The notes under the pieces: model-generated
Seen by the model: only the letters and a program-made list of their open reading frames with translations
Told to the model about the DNA's origin: nothing
Database searches by the model: none
In this document: positions 52,573-60,962 of the stretch, piece after piece
How positions within the stretch are numbered: position 1 is the first letter of the stretch
Layout: each line of letters begins with the position of its first letter
Translations under genes and position numbers: made by a program
Source: Engelhardtia mirabilis
Lineage (GTDB): Bacteria; Planctomycetota; UBA1135; GCA-002686595
Length of the DNA: 64,000 nucleotides
Direction of reading: 5' to 3'
NCBI RefSeq assembly: GCF_007748095.1
Contig: NZ_CP036287.1
Location: 2,356,001 to 2,420,000, forward strand

Positions 52573-53655
52573 ATGCGTAGACGGACCTTCTTCCTGACCC
52601 TGGCGGCGATCTTCGTAGGTGGTCTCGGCGCCGCCGAGTGGGTCGTGCGCCTGCGGGCCCATTCGATCTACGGCGAGTACCTGGACATCTACGAGATCCA
52701 CGAGCGCCTGCCGGAGCTGGACCTGATTCGTCCCCTGCCGAACCTGGACGTCGTGTTCGGCAAGCGCAGCCGCATCGAGACCGACTCCCACGGCTTCCGC
52801 AGCCCGGAGCTGGCCGAGCCCAAGCCGGGAGGGAGCCTGCGCCTGGCCTTCGTGGGCGGATCGACCACCTTCTGCGCCCAGGCCGAGACGAACTCCGGCA
52901 CCTGGCCGGCGCGGGTCGTCGAGGGGCTGGGCGAGCGCTTTCCCGAGGTCCAATGGGAGTACCTGAACGCGGGCGTGACGGGCTACCGCACCGTCGACTC
53001 GCGCACGAACATGGCCCGGCGCATCGCGCCCCTGGAGCCGGACGTGGTCGTGATCTACCACGCCACCAACGACCTGGCCGTGGACAGTCGACCACTGGCG
53101 GTGGACGCGGGGCTGGTGGACGAGGTCGAGCCGCGGCCGCCGTCGGGGCCGTCGCTCCTGTGGAACCTGGTGGTGAAGAACCTGCGCTACATGGCGGCCC
53201 AGGAGGCAGGTCGCGACGATGGGCGCAAGTTGAGCTACGACGCGGGTGAGTTGGCGCGCACATTCCACGGCCACCTGCTGGAACTGGTGCGGGAGTGCCA
53301 GCGATCGGCAGACCTGGTCGTGCTGGTGACCTTCAGCCAGAAGGTCCGCCGGGACCAGCCGCGCGAAGACCAACTCGAGAACCTGCAGCAGGCTTTCACC
53401 TTCATGCCCTACTTGAGCGTCGAGGGCATCCTCGAGGGCTACGAGGCCTTCAACGCCACGATCCGCGCGGTGGCCGCCGAGACGGGCGCGCTCTTGATCG
53501 AGGGCGAGGCGTCGATCCCCGGCGATGACGCGCACTTCATCGACTCCGTGCACTTCACCGCCCTGGGCTGCGAAGCGATGGCCCAGCGGGTGCTCAGGGG
53601 TTTGAGCGAGTCCGGGGCTCTGTCTGCGCTCGCATCCGAAGCCGCGCGCCGCTGA
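52573..53655 (+). CDS. SGNH/GDSL hydrolase, membrane-anchored
   Basis: 360 aa. One N-terminal helix (RRRTFFLTLAAIFVGGLGAA) anchors it with the enzyme outside. Catalytic blocks: S97 in FVGGSTTF, Gly in NAGVTGYRT, N166 in YHATNDLAVD and the Asp-His block DSVHFTALG near the end. It probably removes or transfers an ester group, such as acetyl, on a glycan or product of the locus. ATG 52573 follows GGGAG at six bases. It is related in kind to the product at 60963. Confidence 0.88.
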   Translation: MRRRTFFLTLAAIFVGGLGAAEWVVRLRAHSIYGEYLDIYEIHERLPELDLIRPLPNLDVVFGKRSRIETDSHGFRSPELAEPKPGGSLRLAFVGGSTTFCAQAETNSGTWPARVVEGLGERFPEVQWEYLNAGVTGYRTVDSRTNMARRIAPLEPDVVVIYHATNDLAVDSRPLAVDAGLVDEVEPRPPSGPSLLWNLVVKNLRYMAAQEAGRDDGRKLSYDAGELARTFHGHLLELVRECQRSADLVVLVTFSQKVRRDQPREDQLENLQQAFTFMPYLSVEGILEGYEAFNATIRAVAAETGALLIEGEASIPGDDAHFIDSVHFTALGCEAMAQRVLRGLSESGALSALASEAARR

Positions 53656-53663
53656 CGGCCGGC

Positions 53664-54383
53664 CTAGCGCTTCCGCACGGTCGCGCCGATGTAGACGCCG
53701 CCCGGGTGAATCGGGTTGGCGAAGTACCGTTCGACCTGATCGGGCGTCAGCACCTGCCCCAACTCGTCCACGAACGTCTCCTTGTCGGCCCTGGCCCTGT
53801 CCGCGAGGACCTCCTTGTCGACCCGGTCACGCCACAGTCGCGCCTGGTCTTCCTCGCGCGCGACCTTGGCATGCAGGACCGATGCCAGCCTCTCGGCCTG
53901 GTCCGAGGTGATGCCCAGGTCCTCTGCGAGGCGGGGCATGACCGTCTCGATCGTCGAGCGCTCCGCAGCGAGTCGGGAGAGCCACTTCTCCACGCCCTCT
54001 TCGTGCTCGAGCTCCTCGATCGCCGCGGCCACGCGCTCCCGGAAGCGCGCGGGATCCGCAGCTCCGTCGGTCGTTCCTGCATCGCGCTCGGTCAGGGCAG
54101 CCAAGAGCTCCGCGCGCAGGGCGTCGAGATCTTCGCTCGACGCGGCGTCCGGGGAGACGGCGACGCGGGCGCTGCTCACTGGGCGCAACTCGAGGGCGTC
54201 GAGCCGCTCGCGGAGGTCGCGATTCTCCGCGGCGAGTTGGTTGACGCGATCGAGCAGAAGGGGCTCCGGCACGGCAACGGCTTGATCGAGCGTGCGGACG
54301 GGAGAGGGGCGCAGGAGCGTCAGCGCCAGTGCGGCGCCGCCGAGGGCCATGGCGAGGGCGGATGCAGCGTGGGAAGGGTTCAT
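53664..54383 (-). CDS. Exported coiled-coil protein of unknown function
   Basis: 239 aa. An N-terminal anchor or signal (HAASALAMALGGAALALTLL) precedes a Leu/Glu/Arg-rich helix near 45-65 (DRVNQLAAENRDLRERLDAL). Then come charged helices and a short conserved-looking end (LTPDQVERYFANPIHPGGVY). The middle part (EDLGITSDQAERLASVLHAK) resembles helical periplasmic stress proteins of the Spy/CpxP kind only in outline. It is 36 bases downstream of oleA on the same strand. Confidence 0.6.
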   Translation of the reverse strand: MNPSHAASALAMALGGAALALTLLRPSPVRTLDQAVAVPEPLLLDRVNQLAAENRDLRERLDALELRPVSSARVAVSPDAASSEDLDALRAELLAALTERDAGTTDGAADPARFRERVAAAIEELEHEEGVEKWLSRLAAERSTIETVMPRLAEDLGITSDQAERLASVLHAKVAREEDQARLWRDRVDKEVLADRARADKETFVDELGQVLTPDQVERYFANPIHPGGVYIGATVRKR

Positions 54384-54419
54384 CAGCCTGCTCAGTCGTG
54401 TGGGCGCACGGCCGGGCCT

Positions 54420-55457
54420 CTAGACCTCGACCCCCAGCATCAGGCACTGTAGCCCCGAGCCGATCCCCAGCAACGCCACCCGCTGCCCCGCCACGATGTG
54501 CCCCGCCTCGCGCGCCAGGGCGTAGGTCGCCGGAAGGGACACCGAGCCGATGTTTCCGAGCACCTCGACCGTCGGCCAGTCGAGCTGCGGATCGACGCCG
54601 ATCGAGCCCAGCAGTGCGCGCCGGTGGGCGACGCCCACCTGGTGGGTCACGATGCGGTCCACGTCGCTCGCCGACCACTCGAGCTCCTCGAGGAACCGTG
54701 GCCAGGTCTCCGCCGCCAGGGCGCATCCGGCCACGAGCAGCGCCTCGCTGTCGGTTTCCATCAGCGGACCGCTCGCGCCCTCCACCCGGTCACCGCGGCA
54801 GAGGTGGTTGTGCTCGGTCGCCGCGCGCAGGAGGCCACCGCGCAGGCGCGCGCCGTCCGGGGCCAGGTCGGCGTGGCACAGCACCGCCGCCGCACCCCCG
54901 GAGCCGATGGTGAGCGAAGCGAAGGCGCGCTTGAGCTCCGCCTTGCCCACGGACTCGGCCCCGAGCAACTGTTCGATCGTGGCTTCCACCAGCGGCCCCC
55001 CGTCCTCACCGGCCACCACCAGCGCCGCCTCGAGGTCGCCGCGCTCGATCTGGCCCGCCGCCACCGTCATCGCGTGGGCGAAGCCCAGGCAGGCGTTGGA
55101 CAGATCGAAGGCGGCGCAGTGGTGGGCCAGTCCCAGAGCAGCGTGGACCACGGTGGCCGTGGCTGGCTCCATGAAGTCGCGGCAGACAGCCGAGTGCACC
55201 ACCAGACCGATTCGAGCGGGGTCGATCCCCGCCTCGCCCAGGGCCCGCCGGGCGGCCGCGATCGAAGCGTCGCTGGGCAGTGTCCCCGGATCCCAGAAGC
55301 GTCGCTCGCGGATGCCGCTCATCAGCTCCAGGCGCCCGACGCGCAGCCTCAGCGCCTCGTAGACCGGGCTCAGCCGCTGCTCGAGCTCCTCGGACGTGAC
55401 CACCCGTTCGGGCAGGGCCGGGGCCAAGGCGGCGATACGTACGTCGCGGAAGCGCAT
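54420..55457 (-). CDS. oleA: OleA, head-to-head acyl-CoA condensing enzyme
   Basis: 345 aa thiolase-fold protein, FabH-like length. OleA joins two acyl-CoA chains to a 2-alkyl-3-keto acid. The catalytic C123 lies in DLSNACLGF, H272 in THQVGVAHR and N302 in GNIGSVSLP. E97 in CRDFMEPAT matches the glutamate that in characterised OleA acts as base from the second subunit and separates OleA from FabH. The rest of the pathway is 12 kb away at 37565-41357. It is divergent from dinB with 57 bases between. Confidence 0.9.
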   Translation of the reverse strand: MRFRDVRIAALAPALPERVVTSEELEQRLSPVYEALRLRVGRLELMSGIRERRFWDPGTLPSDASIAAARRALGEAGIDPARIGLVVHSAVCRDFMEPATATVVHAALGLAHHCAAFDLSNACLGFAHAMTVAAGQIERGDLEAALVVAGEDGGPLVEATIEQLLGAESVGKAELKRAFASLTIGSGGAAAVLCHADLAPDGARLRGGLLRAATEHNHLCRGDRVEGASGPLMETDSEALLVAGCALAAETWPRFLEELEWSASDVDRIVTHQVGVAHRRALLGSIGVDPQLDWPTVEVLGNIGSVSLPATYALAREAGHIVAGQRVALLGIGSGLQCLMLGVEV

Positions 55458-55514
55458 GGGGGCGTTAGCTTACCCGGTTCCGCAGGGGAGATTCCCCAGC
55501 CGCGACCACCCCCC

Positions 55515-56747
55515 ATGACTGCCGCCGCACCGGATCCCAAGATCCTCCACGTCGACATGGACGCCTTCTATGCGTCGGTGGAGATCCGCGATCGGCCCGA
55601 GCTGGCCGACCGGCCGGTGGCGGTGGGGGGCACGGCCGAGGGCCGCGGGGTGATCTCCGCCGCCAACTACCCGGCGCGCGAGTACGGCGTGCGCTCGGCC
55701 CTGCCCACGGCGCGCGCCTTGCAGCTGTGTCCGGAGTTGGTGCTGCTGCCGCCGGACTTCGACAAGTACACGACCGTCAGCCGCGAGATCATGCGGATCT
55801 TCCGCAGCTACACGCCGCTGGTCGAACCCCTCTCCCTCGACGAGGCCTTCCTCGACGTGTCCGGCTGCGAGCGGCTGCACGGCAATGCCGAGACCATCGG
55901 ACGCAAGATCCGCTCGGACATCCTGCGCGAGACAGGCTTGGTCGCCTCGATCGGCGTGGCCCCGACCAAGTTCCTGGCCAAGCTCGCCTCCGACCTCGAC
56001 AAGCCCGACGGCTTCCGCGTGATCCGCGGGCCGGAGCTGCGCGAGGTGCTCGACCCCCTGCCGGTCTCCAAGATCTTCGGCGTGGGCGAGCGCACGGCCA
56101 AGCGCCTCGAGTCCATGGGCGTGACCACCATCGGCCAGCTCGCGTCGAAGTCGCGCGACGAGGTCAAGGCGACCTTCGGCGCGACCGGCACGTGGATCCA
56201 CGACCTGGCCCACGGCATCGACGACCGGCGGGTGACGCCCAACCGGGTCGAGAAGAGCCACGGCAAGGAGCGCACCTTCCCCGAGGACGTCACGGACCGC
56301 GAGCTGCTGCGACGCTGCCTGTACGACTTCGCCGAGGAGGTCGCCTACGACCTGCGCGACCGCGGCCTGCGCGGCAAGACGGTCTCGGTCAAGGCGCGCT
56401 TCTGGAACTTCAAGACGGTCACGCGCTCCAAGACCCTCGACTTCCCGACCAACCTGGGCCCGCGCATCTTCGCCACCGCGCGGGAGCTGCTCGAGCGCGT
56501 CCCGGCCGGGCCCCTGCGCCTGCTCGGCGTACAAGTCTCGAACCTCGAGGACGTGCGGACCCCGGTGCAGACCGGATTGTTCGACGACGGGGCCGCTTTC
56601 CAGGCGCCGCGGGAGGACACCCGCCTGGGCCGCGCCACGGAGGGCGTCGACCAGTTGCGGCGGCGCTTCGGCCGCGACGTGGTCAGGCCCGCCAGCTTGA
56701 TCGACGCGCCCGACGAGCGGCGAGGATCGCGCGACCCGCGCCCCTGA
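55515..56747 (+). CDS. dinB: DNA polymerase IV
   Basis: 410 aa Y-family translesion polymerase. Motifs: LHVDMDAFYASVE at the start, SAANYPAREYGVRSALP, and catalytic SLDEAFLDV near 110. The helix-hairpin-helix part is near 185 (IFGVGERTAKRLESMG). QTGLFDD near the end is a typical beta-clamp-binding motif. No LexA-type box was identified in the short divergent promoter region shared with oleA. The length is about 50 residues above E. coli DinB because of a polar tail. Confidence 0.95.
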   Translation: MTAAAPDPKILHVDMDAFYASVEIRDRPELADRPVAVGGTAEGRGVISAANYPAREYGVRSALPTARALQLCPELVLLPPDFDKYTTVSREIMRIFRSYTPLVEPLSLDEAFLDVSGCERLHGNAETIGRKIRSDILRETGLVASIGVAPTKFLAKLASDLDKPDGFRVIRGPELREVLDPLPVSKIFGVGERTAKRLESMGVTTIGQLASKSRDEVKATFGATGTWIHDLAHGIDDRRVTPNRVEKSHGKERTFPEDVTDRELLRRCLYDFAEEVAYDLRDRGLRGKTVSVKARFWNFKTVTRSKTLDFPTNLGPRIFATARELLERVPAGPLRLLGVQVSNLEDVRTPVQTGLFDDGAAFQAPREDTRLGRATEGVDQLRRRFGRDVVRPASLIDAPDERRGSRDPRP

Positions 56748-56831
56748 CCTTCCGCGGCGCAGAGTACCTTCTAGCCTCCCGCAGACTGCCGAGGCGCGCT
56801 TGCCCCGGCCGCGAGGGCGCGAGAACCAGCG

Positions 56832-59800
56832 ATGACCCAGGTGGCGATTGGCGACGACGAACAGCAGCAGCTCCGTGCCCCGCGCGCGGCTGGGCTGGTC
56901 CTATTGGCACTGACCGCCCTGTGCGGCGCCCCGGCCTGCGGCGGTGGGGGTGGCGGAGGACCGGCCGCCACCAGCGTCGGTCCCGCGAGCCCCAACCCGC
57001 TGGGGATCTCGATCGTGCCGCCGCCCGCTGCGACCCTGGCCCCGGTGGTCGTCGTCGCCGGCAAGGCCTCGGCCGCGGGGAGTGCGGTCACGGTCCAGGG
57101 CGGCGCGAGCGAGGCGAGCGTCGTCGCGGGCACCGACCGTTCGTTCAGTGTCAACGTGCCGCTGGTCGCCGACCGCCGCAACGCCCTGTTCCTGCGCGAG
57201 ACCACACCGACCGGCGAGGGCCTCCCGGCCGTGCCGCTCGAGGTCGTGCAGGACGGAACGCCGCCCCGCGTGGCGATCGAGTTCCCCGCCGACGGCGCCA
57301 CGTTGACCAGCTCGACCACGGCGGTGAGCGGTCGCGTCGGTGACCTGTTGAGCGGCTTCGCTGGACTCTCGGTCACCGTCGACGGCGTCCCGGCCGTCGT
57401 CGACCGCGGCTTCGGGTCCGACGGGAGCTTCTGGCTCGATGGCGTGGTACTCGATCCCTTCGCGCCGACGCAGATCGAAGTCGTGGCCACGGACGCCGTC
57501 GGCAACGAGTCCACGACGAGCGCCACCGTCGTCTTCCAAGAGCCCGCCGGCTTCACCCTCGCGGCGGATGGCGGGGACGGTCAGACCGCCGTCGCCGGTC
57601 AGTTCGCCGCAGCGCCCTTGGAGGTGGGTCTGTCGCGTCCCGACGGCAGCCCCCTGGCGGGCAAGTTGGTCCGCTTCGAGGTCGCCGCCGGCGGCGGGAG
57701 GCTGGCGCCGGACGACGGATCCGGCGTGGATCCGAGCTCGCCCCAGCGGGTGCAAGTCCTGACCGACTCGATCGGCGTCGCGCGCGCCCGCTTCGAGCTC
57801 GGGTCCCGCGCCGGTCGCGGGGTCCACCGCGTGCGGGCCGACAGCGTCGACGTCGAGGGCCAGGCCTGGTTCCTGGCCTCCGCCGTCGCCGGATCCGAGC
57901 TGCAGGTGCACGCGGTGACGGGCGAGCTCCAGTCCCAGGTCGCGGGCGGCGTCGCGGGCCGCATGCTCGAGGCGCGGGTCACCGACGGGGCCAACCCGAT
58001 CGCCGGGCGCGCCGTGCGCTTCCAAGTCATGGGTGGCACCGGAGTCGTGCGCAATCCCGCCACGGGAGTCCAGGCCGCCGCGGTCACGGCCAACAGCGAC
58101 GCCACCGGCCTCGCTCGAGTCCAGTACTTCACGGGCGCCGAGCCCGGCATCGAACGGATCGAAGCGCGGCTCGACGGGCTGCCCGAAGCGGGCCTGACGC
58201 AGTTCACTCTCCGGGTCCTGGCGGCGGGGCAGCCCGCGACGTCTTTCGGCGGCTTCGTCATCGACGGTGGGCTGCAACCCCTCGTCGGCGGCACCTGTCG
58301 GTTGCAGCTCGGCGAGCTCGAACTGACCGCGGTGACCGACGAGCGCGGTCGCTTCCTCTTCAGCGGCATCGAGGGCGACGGCCCGGCGACGCTCACCATC
58401 GACGGCGATACGGTTTCGGCGGTGCTCGGCCCGGCGGGCTTCGTGCCGGTCAGCGTGGTCGCGCCCTACCCGACGGTCACACGCGAGGTCTTCATCGCGC
58501 CCGGGGTGGCCGGCAGCCTGCCGGGTCCCCTGGTCCTGCCGCGCCTGCCGTCCAGTGGTGGCCAGCTCTACAACGGGACCAGTGACGTGACGCTGACCCT
58601 GGCCGGGCTGCCGGGCTTCCGGCTGACGATTCCCGCGGGCTCCCTGACGCTCCCGCCGCACACGGTGCTGGGCGACGGTTCCTCGCTCGGCGCCACGGTC
58701 ACTCCCTCGCCCGGCGATCCGCTGCCGGTGCCGGCGATCCTGACCGCGGTCCAGGTCGCCATCGACGACCTGCCCGCGCCGCTTCCGGACGGCGCGCCGG
58801 CCCTCTTGGGCTGGTACCTCTCGCCTGGTGGTGCGAGCGTCTCGGCGCCGACGACCCTGAAGCTGCCCAACCTCGGCGGCCTGCGCCCCGGCGCGCGCGC
58901 GGCGGTTCAGTTCTTCGACGAGGCGGGCGGACGCTTCGAGCGCTTCGCCCTCGCCACGGTCGAACCCGACGGTCGAAGCCTCGTGGCGAGTCTCGAGGGC
59001 GGCCTGGCGACGAGTGGCTGGATGGCCCTCTCCGCCGGCGGCGCCGCGGGGATCGCCGCGACCTTCGACGAGAGCGCCGCCGCTACACCGAAGTTCAGCC
59101 CCCTGTGGTCCATCCGACTCGGTGGCCGCGTCGTCCCCGGCGGGGCCCAGGGTGGCTTCGAGCTGCGCGACGTGCCCGTCCGCGACGGCATCGGCGATCA
59201 GGGTGCCGGCGGCGTCGCCGATGGCCTGGCCGATCGAATGCTGCGCGTCACCGGCGTGCGCGAGAGCGGCGGCGGCCTGCTCTTCGCGACGACCGCGCCC
59301 CTGACCTTCTCCGCCGGCGAGAGCCTGGCGGTCACCCCCGGCTCCCTCTCGAGCCTGCCGCCGAACCTGCCGGCCTCCCTGGCGTTCGGTCTGGACCTGA
59401 CCGCCCTCGTCAGCGGCGGCGTGGCCTTCCCCAGCTTCGTGGCGACCCTCTCCAACGGCGCCAAGGTGAGCGTGGTCTCGGCTGCCGCGGGGGCGACCTA
59501 CGTCAGCACCGATGCGCACGTCGCCACGGTCGACGACGGCGGGGTGGTCACGGCGACGGGCGCGGGCAGCGCCACCATCGGGGCCTTCAACGACGGCTTG
59601 GCGGCCTCGGTCGACGTCGCCGTGACGAATCCTGCGCCACTCACGGTCTCGGTGGTGGGGTCGGTCGTGACCGCGGAGGGCGCGCCGGTGCCGGGAGCCA
59701 CGGTGAGTCTCGGTGGTCTGGGTGTTTCGGTTCTGAGCGCCGCGGACGGTTCCTTCGCATTGGCCGACCTGGTGGTGCAGCAGGGGGCGGGTTTGTCGGT

Positions 59801-60545
59801 GACCGCGCTGCTCGAGGTCGGCTCGAGCCTGCTCCTGGGCAGCGCCGCGCTGCCCGCACCGGTCGACGACGGAATCGTCGATGCGGGCCTGTTGTCGCTC
59901 CAGGTCGCCGACCGCGCGCTGGTCTTCGGCGAGCCGGTGGACGGGACCTTCCAGGCCGAGCTCGTGGCGGACGCCCTGACGGCGGCGGGTCTCTTCGCGG
60001 AGTACCTGCCCACCCTCCCGACCGACCTGGACGCCTATGCAGTCCTGTGGTGCGCGGAGACCTTCGGCTCCCTGACCCTGGCGCAGGAACAAGCACTGGT
60101 CGAGTTTGTCCAGTCAGGTCGGGGACTGCACCTCTCCGGTGAGCGCGATGCCTGCTGCTCGGCGGCCAACGCGTTCGTCCAGCGCATCTTGGACGGGTTG
60201 CTCGTGAACGGTGTCACGGTGGGCGGGGCGGGCGACGTCTCCGGGCCCTACCTGGTCAATCCCTCCGCCGCGGGCAACGCGGACAGCCAGCCCAACGACC
60301 TGGCGCAGCTGCCCCTGTGCGCCGCCGGCGCGCTGGTCGGCAGCATTGCGCCCAAGAACGTCCTGGCAGCCGGCGTCACCGATCTGGTCGTGGCCGCCGT
60401 CTTCGAAGGCAGCGACCTGATCGGCGGCCTGGGCCGGGTGAGCGTGGTCATGGACACCGACTGGGAGTTCCTCGCCGGCTGCGAGAATCCCAACGCGGAC
60501 GCCTTCGAGGCCATCGCGAACATCGCGTCGTTCCTGGCGCCCTGA
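56832..60545 (+). CDS. Large multidomain lipoprotein with Ig-like domains
   Basis: 1237 aa. A signal peptide ends in the lipobox GAPAC followed by seven Gly. Seen in order: Ig-like modules at about 80-240 (RNALFLRE, DGTPPRVAIEFPADG), filamin/Big-1-like parts at 260-460, and carboxypeptidase-regulatory-like folds near 475 and 940 (GSVVTAEGAPVPGATVSLGG). A Big-2-like module is near 870-935 (SNGAKVSVVSAAAGATYVS). The last 200 residues (from LVFGEPVDGTFQAELVADAL) have the Rossmann-like outline of ThuA-type amidotransferase-like domains, with four Cys. Probably an outer-membrane surface protein; no catalytic motif is certain. Confidence 0.8.
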   Translation: MTQVAIGDDEQQQLRAPRAAGLVLLALTALCGAPACGGGGGGGPAATSVGPASPNPLGISIVPPPAATLAPVVVVAGKASAAGSAVTVQGGASEASVVAGTDRSFSVNVPLVADRRNALFLRETTPTGEGLPAVPLEVVQDGTPPRVAIEFPADGATLTSSTTAVSGRVGDLLSGFAGLSVTVDGVPAVVDRGFGSDGSFWLDGVVLDPFAPTQIEVVATDAVGNESTTSATVVFQEPAGFTLAADGGDGQTAVAGQFAAAPLEVGLSRPDGSPLAGKLVRFEVAAGGGRLAPDDGSGVDPSSPQRVQVLTDSIGVARARFELGSRAGRGVHRVRADSVDVEGQAWFLASAVAGSELQVHAVTGELQSQVAGGVAGRMLEARVTDGANPIAGRAVRFQVMGGTGVVRNPATGVQAAAVTANSDATGLARVQYFTGAEPGIERIEARLDGLPEAGLTQFTLRVLAAGQPATSFGGFVIDGGLQPLVGGTCRLQLGELELTAVTDERGRFLFSGIEGDGPATLTIDGDTVSAVLGPAGFVPVSVVAPYPTVTREVFIAPGVAGSLPGPLVLPRLPSSGGQLYNGTSDVTLTLAGLPGFRLTIPAGSLTLPPHTVLGDGSSLGATVTPSPGDPLPVPAILTAVQVAIDDLPAPLPDGAPALLGWYLSPGGASVSAPTTLKLPNLGGLRPGARAAVQFFDEAGGRFERFALATVEPDGRSLVASLEGGLATSGWMALSAGGAAGIAATFDESAAATPKFSPLWSIRLGGRVVPGGAQGGFELRDVPVRDGIGDQGAGGVADGLADRMLRVTGVRESGGGLLFATTAPLTFSAGESLAVTPGSLSSLPPNLPASLAFGLDLTALVSGGVAFPSFVATLSNGAKVSVVSAAAGATYVSTDAHVATVDDGGVVTATGAGSATIGAFNDGLAASVDVAVTNPAPLTVSVVGSVVTAEGAPVPGATVSLGGLGVSVLSAADGSFALADLVVQQGAGLSVTALLEVGSSLLLGSAALPAPVDDGIVDAGLLSLQVADRALVFGEPVDGTFQAELVADALTAAGLFAEYLPTLPTDLDAYAVLWCAETFGSLTLAQEQALVEFVQSGRGLHLSGERDACCSAANAFVQRILDGLLVNGVTVGGAGDVSGPYLVNPSAAGNADSQPNDLAQLPLCAAGALVGSIAPKNVLAAGVTDLVVAAVFEGSDLIGGLGRVSVVMDTDWEFLAGCENPNADAFEAIANIASFLAP

Positions 60546-60962
60546 TCGCGAGCGCGGCGCCGCGCGATGGGCGGCCTGGACCGGGGCCCGAGCTCGCCGG
60601 CGGACTCTGCCAGTTCCTGGCAGGTCGTCAGGTCGATGTCCTCGAACTCCTGCCTGCGCTCGGGGCGCGCGATCACCAGTGTCCCTTGCCGTCCAGGTCG
60701 ATCCGGACATCGACCCCATGTGGCGCGGAGTTCGAGGCACGGCCGGGAGATCGGCAGCCCCGAACCGTGTTCACGACCGCGGGATGGAGCTCCCGTTGCT
60801 CGAGTCTGAATTCGACTCTTGCACCCAGGTCCGTGATCGGACTCCTGTCGCTCGGCCTGGCATTCAGAAGCGCGAACGAAGCGACTCCAGGACCCGAGCC
60901 GCTCGAGAAGAGGTCCACCGCCACTTGGATCCGGTTGTAACCTAGACCCGGGGACTGCTTCC
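60546..60962. other. 417-base gap, possible gene remnant on the minus strand
   Basis: No intact gene. On the minus strand 60673-60924 reads a protein-like stretch (ITDLGARVEFRLEQRELHP, GVDVRIDLDGKG). With one frame change near 60685 it would continue as GTLVIARPERRQEFEDIDL down to about 60570. This might be a decayed exported-protein tail, but there is no start and no secure family match. A TAGACC hexamer at 60943-60948 faces the next gene. Confidence 0.3.

Noticed and set aside
56901..60092. Minus-strand open frame of over 1000 codons opposite the large lipoprotein
   Set aside because: Arg-, Gly- and Gln-rich with no fold pattern; the plus strand has a signal peptide and recognisable modules.
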